32,119 bases of DNA from an uncultured Eubacteriales bacterium (lineage in GTDB: Bacteria > Bacillota > Clostridia > Oscillospirales > Oscillospiraceae), in the NCBI GenBank assembly GCA_900315595.1, contig OMZQ01000035.1:1-32119 (forward strand). Reading direction: 5' to 3'. Of the stretch, positions 23,503 through 31,893 are shown piece by piece. The position numbers and the translations under genes were made by a program. Every line of letters starts with the position of its first letter. The stretch's first letter is position 1. The notes under the pieces are model-generated. The model was not told the DNA's origin. It worked only from the letters and a program-made list of their open reading frames with translations, and ran no database searches.

Positions 23503-24555
23503 TTATCCCGCCGCTTCAAAGCGGTACTCCGTCCGGCTGGTGCGGGTCTCCCCCGCACGCAGGACGATGGACGGAAAGCCTGCGTGGTTGGGGGCGTCGG
23601 GCCAGGCCTGGGTCTCCAGGCAGAGGGCGGCGCGGGGGCCGTAGACCGCCCCGTCCTTGCCGCGCAGCCCCGCCGGAAGGTAATTGCCGGTGTAGAACTG
23701 AACGCCGGGGCGGTCGGTCCACACCCGCATACGCAGCCCGCTGCGGTCTGCGGCAACCGAAGCGATCTCCCGGAAGCCGCTGCCGTCCGGGACCCAGTTG
23801 TGGTCGTAGCCCTTTGTCAGACGGAGCTGGTCGTACGCGGCGGACAGTCCCGCCCGGATGGGCTTCGCCTGCCGAAGATCCATCGGCGTTCCGGTCACGG
23901 GGAGAAGCGCTCCCGTCGGGACGGAGGCCGCGTCGGTGGGCGTGAAGCGGTCGGCACAGATACAGACCGTGTGATCCGCAATGCTGCCTGCGGCGTGACC
24001 GTTGAGGTTAAAATAGCTGTGATTCGTCAGGTTCAGAACGGTATCGCGCTCGCTGACGGCCCGGTAGTCGATGCGCAGGGTCCGGTCGATCAGCGTATAG
24101 GTCACCGTTACGCGCAGGTCGCCGGGGAAGCCGCCCAGACCGTCCGGGTGAACGTAAGAGAGGGCGACCGCCCGCTCCGAGATCGCCGTCGCGGTCCAGA
24201 CGACCTTGTCAAAGCCTGCAAGGCCCGAATGCAGACAGTTCGGCGCTTCGTTCGGATCGAGGGCAAGCGTCCGCCCGTTCAGCGGACAGGCGGCCCCCGC
24301 GATCCGATTCGCCACCGGGCCGACCGTGGCCCCGATGAAGCAGTCCTGGTTGACGTAATCTTCAAGCCGGTCGAAGCCCAGGACGACGTCGGTCAGCCGT
24401 CCCGCCCCGTCCGGGACGGTCAGGCTGCGCAGGGCTGCGCCGTAGGTCAGGACCTCGGCGGCGCAGTCCCCGTCGGTCAGCCGCGCCAGATAGACCGGTA
24501 TGCCGCGGAGGCTGCCGAACGGCAGGAGGGCGGCGCGCGTCTCGTTTTCATTCAC
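23503..24555 (-). CDS. galM: Aldose 1-epimerase (galactose mutarotase)
   Basis: This 350-residue enzyme interconverts alpha and beta anomers of hexoses, mainly galactose or glucose. The family's acid is H179 in NHSYFNLNGH and the base is E314 in CLETQAWPDAPNH; GYDHNWV is also typical. I prefer the GTG start at 24555, with GGGAGG 7 bases upstream. The ATG at 24594 would overlap the preceding gene and lacks a ribosome site. It is the last gene of the minus-strand run that starts with the MBOAT gene. No other galactose genes are nearby, so its link to that cluster may be only positional. Confidence 0.92.
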   Translation of the reverse strand: MNENETRAALLPFGSLRGIPVYLARLTDGDCAAEVLTYGAALRSLTVPDGAGRLTDVVLGFDRLEDYVNQDCFIGATVGPVANRIAGAACPLNGRTLALDPNEAPNCLHSGLAGFDKVVWTATAISERAVALSYVHPDGLGGFPGDLRVTVTYTLIDRTLRIDYRAVSERDTVLNLTNHSYFNLNGHAAGSIADHTVCICADRFTPTDAASVPTGALLPVTGTPMDLRQAKPIRAGLSAAYDQLRLTKGYDHNWVPDGSGFREIASVAADRSGLRMRVWTDRPGVQFYTGNYLPAGLRGKDGAVYGPRAALCLETQAWPDAPNHAGFPSIVLRAGETRTSRTEYRFEAAG

Positions 24556-24580
24556 GGTGATGCCTCCCTCGGGCGGGCGG

Positions 24581-26839
24581 TCAGAGGATCGCAAGGACGT
24601 ATTTGTACCAGAGCTGCCGGAAGAAGCCGGAGCGGCAGAGCAGACGCTCGGCCACGGCCTGGTGCCGTTCGAGCAGCTTCAGCTCGTCCTCGGTCAGCTC
24701 GTGCTGGCTGAAGGCGGCCTTCTTGCCGAGTTCCTCCGCCTCCGGCTGCGGCTTTTGCCTGACGCGGGCCAGAAGGCTGCGGCAGCGGCGGTACAGGAGA
24801 ATGCCCTTGCCGTTGGCGTCGGCGCGATCCAGCTTGCGCTTGCGCAGGGCCATTGCGGCATGGCGGCGGGCGATCAGCAGGCCGATCCCGGCCAGGACGC
24901 CCAGGACCCACCAGGCCCAGGTTGGCATCCGGAAGGGTTCGCGGCTTCCCTGTCCGCCCTGCGGTGCTGCGGCGGGCGGGGTCGTAGAAGGCGCAGGCGG
25001 AGCCTCGGAGGTCACCGGGGGCTCGGTGGCGGAGGTGGTCTCCGGCGGGCGGGTGGGCCGCGTGACCGGCGGCAGGGTGAACTCGCTTGCGTCCTGGCGC
25101 TGCGTCGGCACTTCGCCGGTAAACTCGGTGGCGTCGCCGGGGGTCGGCTCAAGGAGCTGCCATCCCATACCGTCCCAGTATTCCACCCAGGCGTGGGCCA
25201 TCAGGGAGGTCACGGTCGTCGGCTCGCCGGGAACCGGGTTGCAGACGTAGCCGGAGACGTAGCGCGACGGGATCCCCACCGCGCGCAGCAGGGCGGCGGC
25301 AGCGGTGGCGTAGTGGACGCAGTAGCCGGTATCGGCTTCGGTCAGGAACCAGGTCACGAAGTCCTTGCCCGCGGGGGGCGCTTTTGCGTCGCGGCTGTAG
25401 GGCGCGACGTTCGAGACCAGGGACTCGATCAGGGCGGCGCGCTCCGGGACGGGCAGGTCCGTCACCGGCCCGTCCGTATGCTCGTCCAGCCAGGCAAGCA
25501 GCGCCTGTCTGGTCCGGTCGGGCAGATCCAGACAGTTGGAATTGACCCATGCGGCGTATTCCCGGTTGTCGACGTCGACGATGTAGTCGTTGGGCGGATA
25601 CGAGACGAAATCACTCCGAGTGGCTCCTCCGATCTCGACGCTCCATTCGCCCGGATCCCATGCGGGCACAACGTTGAGCTCCGGGTAAAAGAAGACCGTA
25701 TAGGGGTCCTTCGGGTTCGGATTTCGGAAGCAGGCGTCGGAGATCGGCTCCGCTTCCGCGGGCATAGCGGTCGGATCATAAGGATAGAAGCAGACCGGCT
25801 CCTCCTGGATCGGCTCCACGGTCAGGGAATACGGCGCGGCGTCAACGGCAAGCGAGGGCCAGGCAACCGTCACCGGCCAGTCCCGCTCGGTCAGGCGGGT
25901 CCAGGTGCCGCCGTCGAAGCCCGCGTAGTTCGTACCGGCCAGATAGAGGCGCTCGGGATAGTCCGTTGTGATGCGCATGACCGACTTCGGTCGGTTCGGA
26001 AGCGGCGAGAGCTCGTTCAGATGGACCGCGCTCGGGTTTCCGCTCAGACCGGCCTCCTCGTTGGGCCGGTTTTCGGCCTCGGCGGAGAGCTGCTCCAGCT
26101 TCTTGGTCAGCTCCTGCCAGGTCAGCGGCGGCTGATAGGTCTTTTCCGGGAAGATGGCGGGCAGGACGGCCAGCAGGGCCGCAGAAAGGAGGGCGCCCCA
26201 GAAAAAGGCGCGGCCGGTCTCCCGGATCTCGCGGCGGCGGACGTTCTGGGAAAAGAGCAGGGTCAGCACGCAGAGCGCCGCACAGAACAGGGCGATGCGG
26301 CTGGGCGGGGTATCCAGCAGGACGAAGCAGGGCACGACGCCCGGAACGAGGGCGAGGGCGGCAACGGCTGCCGTCCGCCAGCGGCTGACCGCCAGACCCA
26401 TGAAAAATGCCATCAGGATCGAAAGCGGGAGCAGGAAGCGCGACGCGGCGGGATAATTCAGCCCGAGCTTCGGATCATAGGCCGAGCGGAGCTGAACGTA
26501 GCCCTGGCGGTAGTAGTAGGCCAGCACGTTCCAAATCGCCCTGGCCTGGAGCCAGAGCTGACGGCGCAGGAGGAAGGCGACCAGGAGCAGCGTCAGACCG
26601 AGCGCCAGGGTGTACCAGCCGCCCGAACGGATCCGGGCGAGCACGGCCACGGTCAGGAGCAGAAGCGGAACGACGATCCAGACGACGTCCGGCAGGGAGA
26701 TGGGGACAGCAGCCCCGCTGGGGCGTTTCTCGGCAAAGGCCGTGCAGAGGCAGAACAGCGCCCCGAAGATGCCGAGCGCGCCGACGACGGTTTCCAAAAA
26801 GAGCTGCACGGCGGTGTGAAGGGTGCTTTTTTGCTTCAT
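24581..26839 (-). CDS. Transglutaminase-like membrane protein (TgpA/DUF3488 type)
   Basis: This 752-residue protein has six or so N-terminal membrane segments (about 10-215), a large extracytoplasmic region with a transglutaminase-core fold, and another membrane helix (about 655-672, WAWWVLGVLAGIGLLIA) preceded by a Pro/Thr-rich linker. A cytoplasmic tail follows. The papain-like site is C507 (GYCVHYATAAAALLRAVGIP) and H549 (AHAWVEYW). The third residue is the Glu of LEPTPG, where Asp is more common. This is the TgpA-like protein found with MoxR and DUF58 proteins; its cross-linking or protease role in the envelope is unproven. It overlaps the DUF58 gene by 4 bases (ATGA). The coding order is MoxR, DUF58, this gene, galM. 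Confidence 0.9.
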   Translation of the reverse strand: MKQKSTLHTAVQLFLETVVGALGIFGALFCLCTAFAEKRPSGAAVPISLPDVVWIVVPLLLLTVAVLARIRSGGWYTLALGLTLLLVAFLLRRQLWLQARAIWNVLAYYYRQGYVQLRSAYDPKLGLNYPAASRFLLPLSILMAFFMGLAVSRWRTAAVAALALVPGVVPCFVLLDTPPSRIALFCAALCVLTLLFSQNVRRREIRETGRAFFWGALLSAALLAVLPAIFPEKTYQPPLTWQELTKKLEQLSAEAENRPNEEAGLSGNPSAVHLNELSPLPNRPKSVMRITTDYPERLYLAGTNYAGFDGGTWTRLTERDWPVTVAWPSLAVDAAPYSLTVEPIQEEPVCFYPYDPTAMPAEAEPISDACFRNPNPKDPYTVFFYPELNVVPAWDPGEWSVEIGGATRSDFVSYPPNDYIVDVDNREYAAWVNSNCLDLPDRTRQALLAWLDEHTDGPVTDLPVPERAALIESLVSNVAPYSRDAKAPPAGKDFVTWFLTEADTGYCVHYATAAAALLRAVGIPSRYVSGYVCNPVPGEPTTVTSLMAHAWVEYWDGMGWQLLEPTPGDATEFTGEVPTQRQDASEFTLPPVTRPTRPPETTSATEPPVTSEAPPAPSTTPPAAAPQGGQGSREPFRMPTWAWWVLGVLAGIGLLIARRHAAMALRKRKLDRADANGKGILLYRRCRSLLARVRQKPQPEAEELGKKAAFSQHELTEDELKLLERHQAVAERLLCRSGFFRQLWYKYVLAIL

Positions 26840-27786
26840 TTCTCCGCCCCCTGTTCTCCGATGCAGCAGAGCCAGTCGGCCTTCACTGGCAGGTGCGCGG
26901 GCAGAGCGCGGCTGGTCTCCGGGACCAGACAGGCGCCGGTCAGGGCGGCGATCACGTCGTCCTCTGCGTGGATCTCGGCGCGGACGACCTCCTCCCCGTC
27001 CATCCAGAGGACGGTGTGGTCAACGCTGTGGTCCACCAGCCAGGACGAGAGATAGCGCAGGCTGCCCAGGGTTTTGGCGCGGGCAGCCGGCCCTCTGGGG
27101 GTTCGGACAGCCAGAACGACGCTGCGGCGGATCGTCTCCATCGGCTCGCGGACGATGAGCTCGTCGGACTTGAGCGAGAGCTTCCAGTGGATGCCCTTCA
27201 CCGGGTCGCCGGGGCGGTAGGGCCGGTGGTCGTGGATCTCGGAATAGCCGCCGTTTTTGGGGCGGAGCTGCTGGTTGAGGATCTGTTCCAGATTCGGCAT
27301 GGGGTCCGGCGCGACCGCCGCCGGCAGGATCGCCATGACGGGCATGGTCGGGGCCTTGACCGGAATGGCCCAGAGGCCCAGATAATCATAAACCCTGCCC
27401 TTCCGCAGCTCCGGTGCCAGATAGCCGCAGGGCGAGGTGGGCACGGAAAGGACGCCGTCTGTCCGGGACAGGCGGCTGAGGAAGCGCAGGTCGGTCATGG
27501 TATCGCGGGTCCGCAGGTTGAGGCGCATCCGGACCTCGGGCGTGGGCAGGAAACGGGGCAGGCGCAGGTGAATGTGCAGATTCACGGCCTCGTTTTCCTC
27601 CGTCGAGGTGGGCAGGGCGGCTTCAACGCGGGTGGTCAGGATCGCGGGCAGGGAAAAGAGCAGACTGATCCAGGGCAGGGCGGCCACCAAAACCAGCAGC
27701 ATCCAGGAGACCCAGAGACTGCTGGCAAAGTAGAAGGCCGCAGCCGCAACAACCGCGAAGCAATAGAGGATCCGGTTGGCAGCCAT
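26836..27786 (-). CDS. DUF58-family membrane-anchored protein
   Basis: This 316-residue protein has two N-terminal hydrophobic segments (about 5-22 and 26-48). The DUF58 signature YRPGDPVKGIHWKLS lies at residues 190-204, followed by a vWA-like end. DUF58 proteins work with MoxR ATPases and transglutaminase-like proteins, probably as adaptors in assembling envelope complexes. It starts 3 bases after the moxR-like stop and overlaps the next gene by 4 bases, so the three are translationally coupled. The length is somewhat short for the family (usually about 300-430). Confidence 0.9.
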   Translation of the reverse strand: MAANRILYCFAVVAAAAFYFASSLWVSWMLLVLVAALPWISLLFSLPAILTTRVEAALPTSTEENEAVNLHIHLRLPRFLPTPEVRMRLNLRTRDTMTDLRFLSRLSRTDGVLSVPTSPCGYLAPELRKGRVYDYLGLWAIPVKAPTMPVMAILPAAVAPDPMPNLEQILNQQLRPKNGGYSEIHDHRPYRPGDPVKGIHWKLSLKSDELIVREPMETIRRSVVLAVRTPRGPAARAKTLGSLRYLSSWLVDHSVDHTVLWMDGEEVVRAEIHAEDDVIAALTGACLVPETSRALPAHLPVKADWLCCIGEQGAEK

Positions 27787-27789
27787 AGG

Positions 27790-28719
27790 TCACACCTTGG
27801 GCGCGCTGATTTTGGACATCAGCTCGGTCAGGACAGCGCTCTCGGTGAGGCCGAGATTCTGCGCCTCGTTGGAGAGCAGAAGCCGGTGGGAGACGGTGCC
27901 GACGAAGACGGTCTGAACGTCCTCGGGCAGAACGTAGTCGCGCCCGTTCATATAGGCCGTCGCCTTTGCCATCGAGACGATGGCAAGCGTGGCGCGGGGG
28001 CTTGCGCCGCGGCTGATCTGGGGATGCTGGCGCGTGGCGCTGACCAGAGAGACGACGTAGGCGATCAGGCTCTCCTTCATATAGATCTTGCCCACAGCCT
28101 CCTGCATCGAGACCAGCTCCGCGGCGGTGACGACCTGGCGGACGGCGTTCAGCGGATTGACCCCGCCCTGGCGGGCCAGGACCATATCCAGCTCGTCCTT
28201 GGGCTGGGGATAGCCGACGGAGAGGCGGACCGTGAAGCGGTCCATCTGGGAATCGGGAAGGAGCTGGGTACCGGCTGCGCCGGTGGGGTTCTGGGTGGCA
28301 ATGACCGTGAAGGGGCGCGGCAGCGGATGGGAGACGCCGTCCACGGTGACCTGCCCCTCCTCCATCGCCTCCAGCAGAGCGGACTGGGTGCGGGAGGTGG
28401 CGCGGTTGAGCTCGTCGGCCAGGAAGAGGTTGCAGAGGATCGCGCCCTTCTGGTAGATCATCTTGCCGGTTTCCTTCTGGTAGACGGAGTAGCCGGTGAT
28501 GTCGGAGGGGAGAACGTCGGGATTGAACTGGACGCGCCCGTAGTCGAGACCGAGGGCGCGGGAGAAGGCCAAAGCCATATTGGTCTTGCCGACGCCGGGA
28601 ATGTCCTCAAGCAGGATATTGCCCCGGGCGAGAATGGTCATCAGAACCCAGATCAGGACCTGGTCCTTGCCCTGGACCGCCTTGCGAAGCTCGTTGATGA
28701 TACGCTGAATCAGATTCAT
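27790..28719 (-). CDS. MoxR-family AAA+ ATPase
   Basis: This 309-residue ATPase has Walker A GVGKT at residues 42-46, Walker B with D102-E103 in FLADELNRA, and the family's EGQVTVDGVSHPLPRPF segment. Sensor 1 lies in VIATQNPTG. A C-terminal helical lid with YVVSLVSATRQHP is present. MoxR ATPases act as chaperone-like remodellers for partner proteins with vWA or DUF58 domains, and its downstream neighbour is such a DUF58 protein. The gap from the DHHW gene is 24 bases with GGGAGA upstream of the start. Confidence 0.95.
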   Translation of the reverse strand: MNLIQRIINELRKAVQGKDQVLIWVLMTILARGNILLEDIPGVGKTNMALAFSRALGLDYGRVQFNPDVLPSDITGYSVYQKETGKMIYQKGAILCNLFLADELNRATSRTQSALLEAMEEGQVTVDGVSHPLPRPFTVIATQNPTGAAGTQLLPDSQMDRFTVRLSVGYPQPKDELDMVLARQGGVNPLNAVRQVVTAAELVSMQEAVGKIYMKESLIAYVVSLVSATRQHPQISRGASPRATLAIVSMAKATAYMNGRDYVLPEDVQTVFVGTVSHRLLLSNEAQNLGLTESAVLTELMSKISAPKV

Positions 28720-28743
28720 ATTGATCTCTCCCGATTGAATACG

Positions 28744-30273
28744 TTATTTGAAGATTTTTTCCATGGTTTCCAGAAGGGTCGAGCTTCCGGTGGAGTTGAT
28801 GTTGTTGCAGAGGATCACGTCCTGGATGCCCTTTTCCGTCACAAGACCGGAGATGGAGGAATAGGGCTTTCCGGCCCAGACACACCAGCTCTGGAAGCTG
28901 CGGTAGTCGATCCAGTAGATATGCTCGTAGTGATCCACCAGGAAGGGGATGAAGGCGTTGCCGTAGGAATCCTTGACGATCAGGACGGAGGAGCCGTCGG
29001 TGACGGTCGGATTGTGGGCGTAGTTATAGGGCTGGTCGCCGCCGGAGAAGGTCCCGTACAGGCCGGACTTGGGATAGCCCGAGACGTCATAGATGATCTT
29101 CCAGCCGTATTCGGCATACTTGCCGGTGGGCATGTTGTAGTTGCTGTACATCGTCATATCGTTGGTGCCGTTGGGATAGTAGGCGGTGACGGTGTCAGGG
29201 TTGGAGGCGAGCGCCGGGCTCTGGTTGCTGCTGGAATAGAAGGTGCCGAGGAAGTTCGGGAAGGTGATGGTCTCAAAGCTGCTGAGCTCGTGGGGCGTCC
29301 AGCCCTTGAGGGCGCAGTATTCGCGGTAGGCGTAGTAGGCGCCGAGGGCGGTCCAGTGGTGGTCGGTGTGGAAGTAGATATACTCGTCGTTGTGCTGCTT
29401 GAGCGTGTCATAGACCTTGATCGGCGTGACCGAGGGATCCATGTTGGAGTACATCCAGTTCATCGCCTCGTTCTCGTCGGAGCAGCCGATGCCCTCGCGG
29501 ACGGAGTCCGAGAGCATGATACCGGCGGAGATCGGGCAGATCATGCAGTATACCTTGGCCTTGCCGCTCAGCGCCTTGGCCACGGCGTTGACGTTGATGC
29601 AGTATTTCGCGCTGCCGCTCTGGCTGAAGCCGTAGATGCCGTAGCCGCAGTTTTCGGTGATGTAGATGGAGCCTGCCTGCTCCGCCGGGGTGACGGCGTC
29701 GCCCGCGCCGGATTTCCTTTCGGTGGTCGTGGGCTCCGTCGGCACGGCGGTGGTCTCCACGGGGACGGCGCCGTTTTGGGTTTCAGGCGGGACCTCGGTC
29801 TTCGCCGGCGTGTCGGTCACGGCGGGATCGTTCTTCTGGGTGGTCTTGGGGTCGCCCTCGGCGGCGAGGGCCGCGAGCTGCTCCGGGGTCAGACCGCCCT
29901 GCTGGGGGATCTCGTCGGCGGTGGGGCGCTTGGTCAGGCGGTCGCCCGTGCCGTAGGCGTCGCGCATGGCGTTGTAGCCGGTCGTCATCAGCTCGCGCAG
30001 GGGGTAGGTATCGGCGTACCAGGTGCTGACGCCGCCGGGCTTCTCCTCGGGGGTCTTCGGCTCATAGTTGAAGAAGCTGCCGTCCCAGATCCCGGCGAGG
30101 GTCAGCTTGGGGAAGGCGGTCAGCTTGCGCTGCTCGGTGGCGGATTCCTTCGGGCGGGCGAACCAGAGCAGGCCGATGAAGGCCATCAGGGCCAGAAAGC
30201 CCAGAAAGACGAGCTGCTTGATCTGCGCAGTTGCGTAGCGGATGGATTGAAATTCACGTTTGGTTGGTCTCAT
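28744..30273 (-). CDS. DHHW-family membrane-anchored protein (AlgJ/AlgX-like SGNH fold)
   Basis: This 509-residue protein has one N-terminal membrane segment (about 20-38) and an extracytoplasmic domain. The family's signature DHHW lies at residues 304-307 in YFHTDHHWTALGAYYAY. It is broken by a Thr/Pro/Glu-rich low-complexity insert at about 120-200. The SGNH-like catalytic Asp-Ser pair lies in LIVKDSYGNAF near residue 430. This family is usually encoded beside an MBOAT acyltransferase and is thought to complete transfer of an acyl group (acetyl) to a surface polymer. It starts 12 bases after the MBOAT stop with AAGGAGGTG upstream, which supports that pairing. Confidence 0.92.
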   Translation of the reverse strand: MRPTKREFQSIRYATAQIKQLVFLGFLALMAFIGLLWFARPKESATEQRKLTAFPKLTLAGIWDGSFFNYEPKTPEEKPGGVSTWYADTYPLRELMTTGYNAMRDAYGTGDRLTKRPTADEIPQQGGLTPEQLAALAAEGDPKTTQKNDPAVTDTPAKTEVPPETQNGAVPVETTAVPTEPTTTERKSGAGDAVTPAEQAGSIYITENCGYGIYGFSQSGSAKYCINVNAVAKALSGKAKVYCMICPISAGIMLSDSVREGIGCSDENEAMNWMYSNMDPSVTPIKVYDTLKQHNDEYIYFHTDHHWTALGAYYAYREYCALKGWTPHELSSFETITFPNFLGTFYSSSNQSPALASNPDTVTAYYPNGTNDMTMYSNYNMPTGKYAEYGWKIIYDVSGYPKSGLYGTFSGGDQPYNYAHNPTVTDGSSVLIVKDSYGNAFIPFLVDHYEHIYWIDYRSFQSWCVWAGKPYSSISGLVTEKGIQDVILCNNINSTGSSTLLETMEKIFK

Positions 30274-30285
30274 GTTCGCACCTCC

Positions 30286-31713
30286 TTAGAACTGGAAATA
30301 GAGGAAGGGATTGTAGCTGTTTCCGGCCAGGGCCATCGTGGAGAGGACCATCAGGACCAGAGGCACGGCGACGTCCATGACGCCGTAGGCGATCAGGCCG
30401 CCCTTGCTGTTGCGGCTGAGATTTTTCAGCAGGTTGCCGAGCTTGCTCATCAGCGGGGTGCAGGCGATCCCGGCGGCGATCAGGAAGAAGATATTGTTCT
30501 GGAGCTGGAGCCAGTCGAAGCGCAGATAGAAGGCGTTGCCGTTCAGACCGAACATGCCCTTGAGCGCGGTGCCGAGCAGGGACATATTCTCAAACTTGAA
30601 CAGGACCCAGCCAAAGAGGACGATGACGAGGGTCAGGACGCGGCGGGCGGCCTTCGGGATGCGGTCCACGGGGATCAGATACTTCTCCAGGACCAGGAAG
30701 ACGAAGTAGTACAGGCCCCAGAGGATATAGTTCCAGCTTGCGCCGTGCCACATACCGGTCAGCGCCCAAACCACGAACATATTGAAGATATGGCGGCTCC
30801 TGGCGCAGCGGTTGCCGCCCAGTGGGATGTAGACGTAGTCGCGGAAGAAGGTGGACAGGGAGATATGCCAGCGCCGCCAGAAATCGGTGATGGAATCGGC
30901 GGTGTACGGATAGTTGAAGTTCTCCTTATAGTGGAAGCCGCACATAAGACCCATGCCGATTGCCATATCGGAGTAGGCGGAGAAGTCCAGATAGATCTGG
31001 AGCATGAAGGCGATCGCGCCGATCCAGACGCCGAGGACGGAGGTCCGGGAGAGGTATTCGGCGTCGAGCAGGAGATCGGCCACAGTGGCGCAGCCGTTGG
31101 CCAGGATCGCCTTCTTGGCGAGGCCGACGGCAAAGCGGGTGACGCCCCGGCTGACCTCGGCCATCTTGACGCGGCGGTGGAGAATGTCGTTCTCGACGTC
31201 ACGGTAGCGGACGATGGGACCGGCGATGCACTGGTGGAACAGACTGGCATAGAGCAGCAGCAGCCAGTATTTCGGCTGGGCGTCCGTATCGCCGCGGTAG
31301 ACGTCCACCACGTAGGACATGAGCTGGAAGGTATAGAAGCTGATGCCGATGGGCAGGACGATATTCGGGATCACCTTGGGTACGCCGGCGACGATCTGAA
31401 GGTTGCGCAGGAAGAAGCCGGTATATTTGAAAATGCCGAGGATCACAAGCTGGAGCACGATGCAGGCGATCAGATCGCCCTTGCCGCTGCCCCGGCCCGC
31501 GCTCTGAGCGCTCTGGATGCGGAGGGCAAAGAACCAGCAGATCGCGGTCATGCCGAGCAGCAGCGGAACGTAACGGACGCCGCCCCAGGCGTAGAACACC
31601 AGGGAGAAGCAGAGCATGACGATATTCTTCTTTTTCAGGTCCGTTACAAGGGCCTGGGTGAGAAGATTGGCAAACAAGAAAACGAAGACGAAAAACAAGC
31701 TGGAGAAAACCAA
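30286..31713 (-). CDS. MBOAT-family O-acyltransferase (AlgI/DltB-like)
   Basis: This 475-residue polytopic protein has about 11 membrane segments. The MBOAT catalytic His is H323 in TGMWHGASWNYILWG, and the conserved SYVVDVYRGD and FPQCIAGPIVRY-type segments precede it (here FHQCIAGPIVRY). These proteins move acyl groups across the membrane to extracellular polysaccharides or teichoic acids. I propose a TTG start at 31713 with GGGAGG 7 bases upstream, because the family usually starts at (M)VFSSL; the longer frame, opening at 31785, would place coding sequence over the -10 region and unlike family members. It is the first gene of the minus-strand operon, with promoter 31795-31823. Confidence 0.9.
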   Translation of the reverse strand: MVFSSLFFVFVFLFANLLTQALVTDLKKKNIVMLCFSLVFYAWGGVRYVPLLLGMTAICWFFALRIQSAQSAGRGSGKGDLIACIVLQLVILGIFKYTGFFLRNLQIVAGVPKVIPNIVLPIGISFYTFQLMSYVVDVYRGDTDAQPKYWLLLLYASLFHQCIAGPIVRYRDVENDILHRRVKMAEVSRGVTRFAVGLAKKAILANGCATVADLLLDAEYLSRTSVLGVWIGAIAFMLQIYLDFSAYSDMAIGMGLMCGFHYKENFNYPYTADSITDFWRRWHISLSTFFRDYVYIPLGGNRCARSRHIFNMFVVWALTGMWHGASWNYILWGLYYFVFLVLEKYLIPVDRIPKAARRVLTLVIVLFGWVLFKFENMSLLGTALKGMFGLNGNAFYLRFDWLQLQNNIFFLIAAGIACTPLMSKLGNLLKNLSRNSKGGLIAYGVMDVAVPLVLMVLSTMALAGNSYNPFLYFQF

Positions 31714-31794
31714 ATCAATGCCTCCCTTCCGCGAAAAACCGCCGAAGCAAGGCTCCGGACAGTTAATTGACGCGAAATACCACAATTCGTTCCC

Positions 31795-31823
31795 ATTATA
31801 TCGTAAGAACCGGCAATTTGCAA
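31795..31823 (-). promoter_or_regulatory. Promoter of the MBOAT-DHHW-MoxR-DUF58-transglutaminase-galM run
   Basis: On the minus strand TTGCAA (31823-31818), a 17-bp spacer and TATAAT (31800-31795) lie here. The start near 31788 gives a leader of about 75 bases before the TTG start. No other promoter was seen within the run. Confidence 0.8.
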
Positions 31824-31861
31824 GAGGAAAAGGTGGAAATCCGGTGGATGGGGCTGGGGGT

Positions 31862-31892
31862 TAGGGAATAGGGATCAGGGATCAGGGAACAG
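31862..31892. repeat. Heptamer array (AGGGATC type)
   Basis: An exact period of 7: TAGGGAA, TAGGGAT, CAGGGAT, CAGGGAA, then CAG. It is the reverse-complement version of the CCCTGAT arrays and abuts the GTAG-footed repeats. Confidence 0.75.
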
Positions 31893-31893
31893 C

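Noticed and set aside
24500..27055. An 851-codon plus-strand open frame
   Set aside because: It is antisense to galM, the transglutaminase-like gene and DUF58, with no recognisable domain and no ribosome site.
26407..31770. A 1787-codon open frame on the plus strand
   Set aside because: It is antisense to six well-recognised minus-strand genes. In high-GC DNA with strong third-position bias, the opposite strand in one phase lacks stops. The translation shows no domain and is low-complexity (Gly, Asp, Val, Gln rich).
31714..31785. An extended MBOAT start at 31785
   Set aside because: It would begin right at the predicted transcription start, and the extra 24 residues do not look like the family's N-terminus; the TTG at 31713 has GGGAGG at good spacing.
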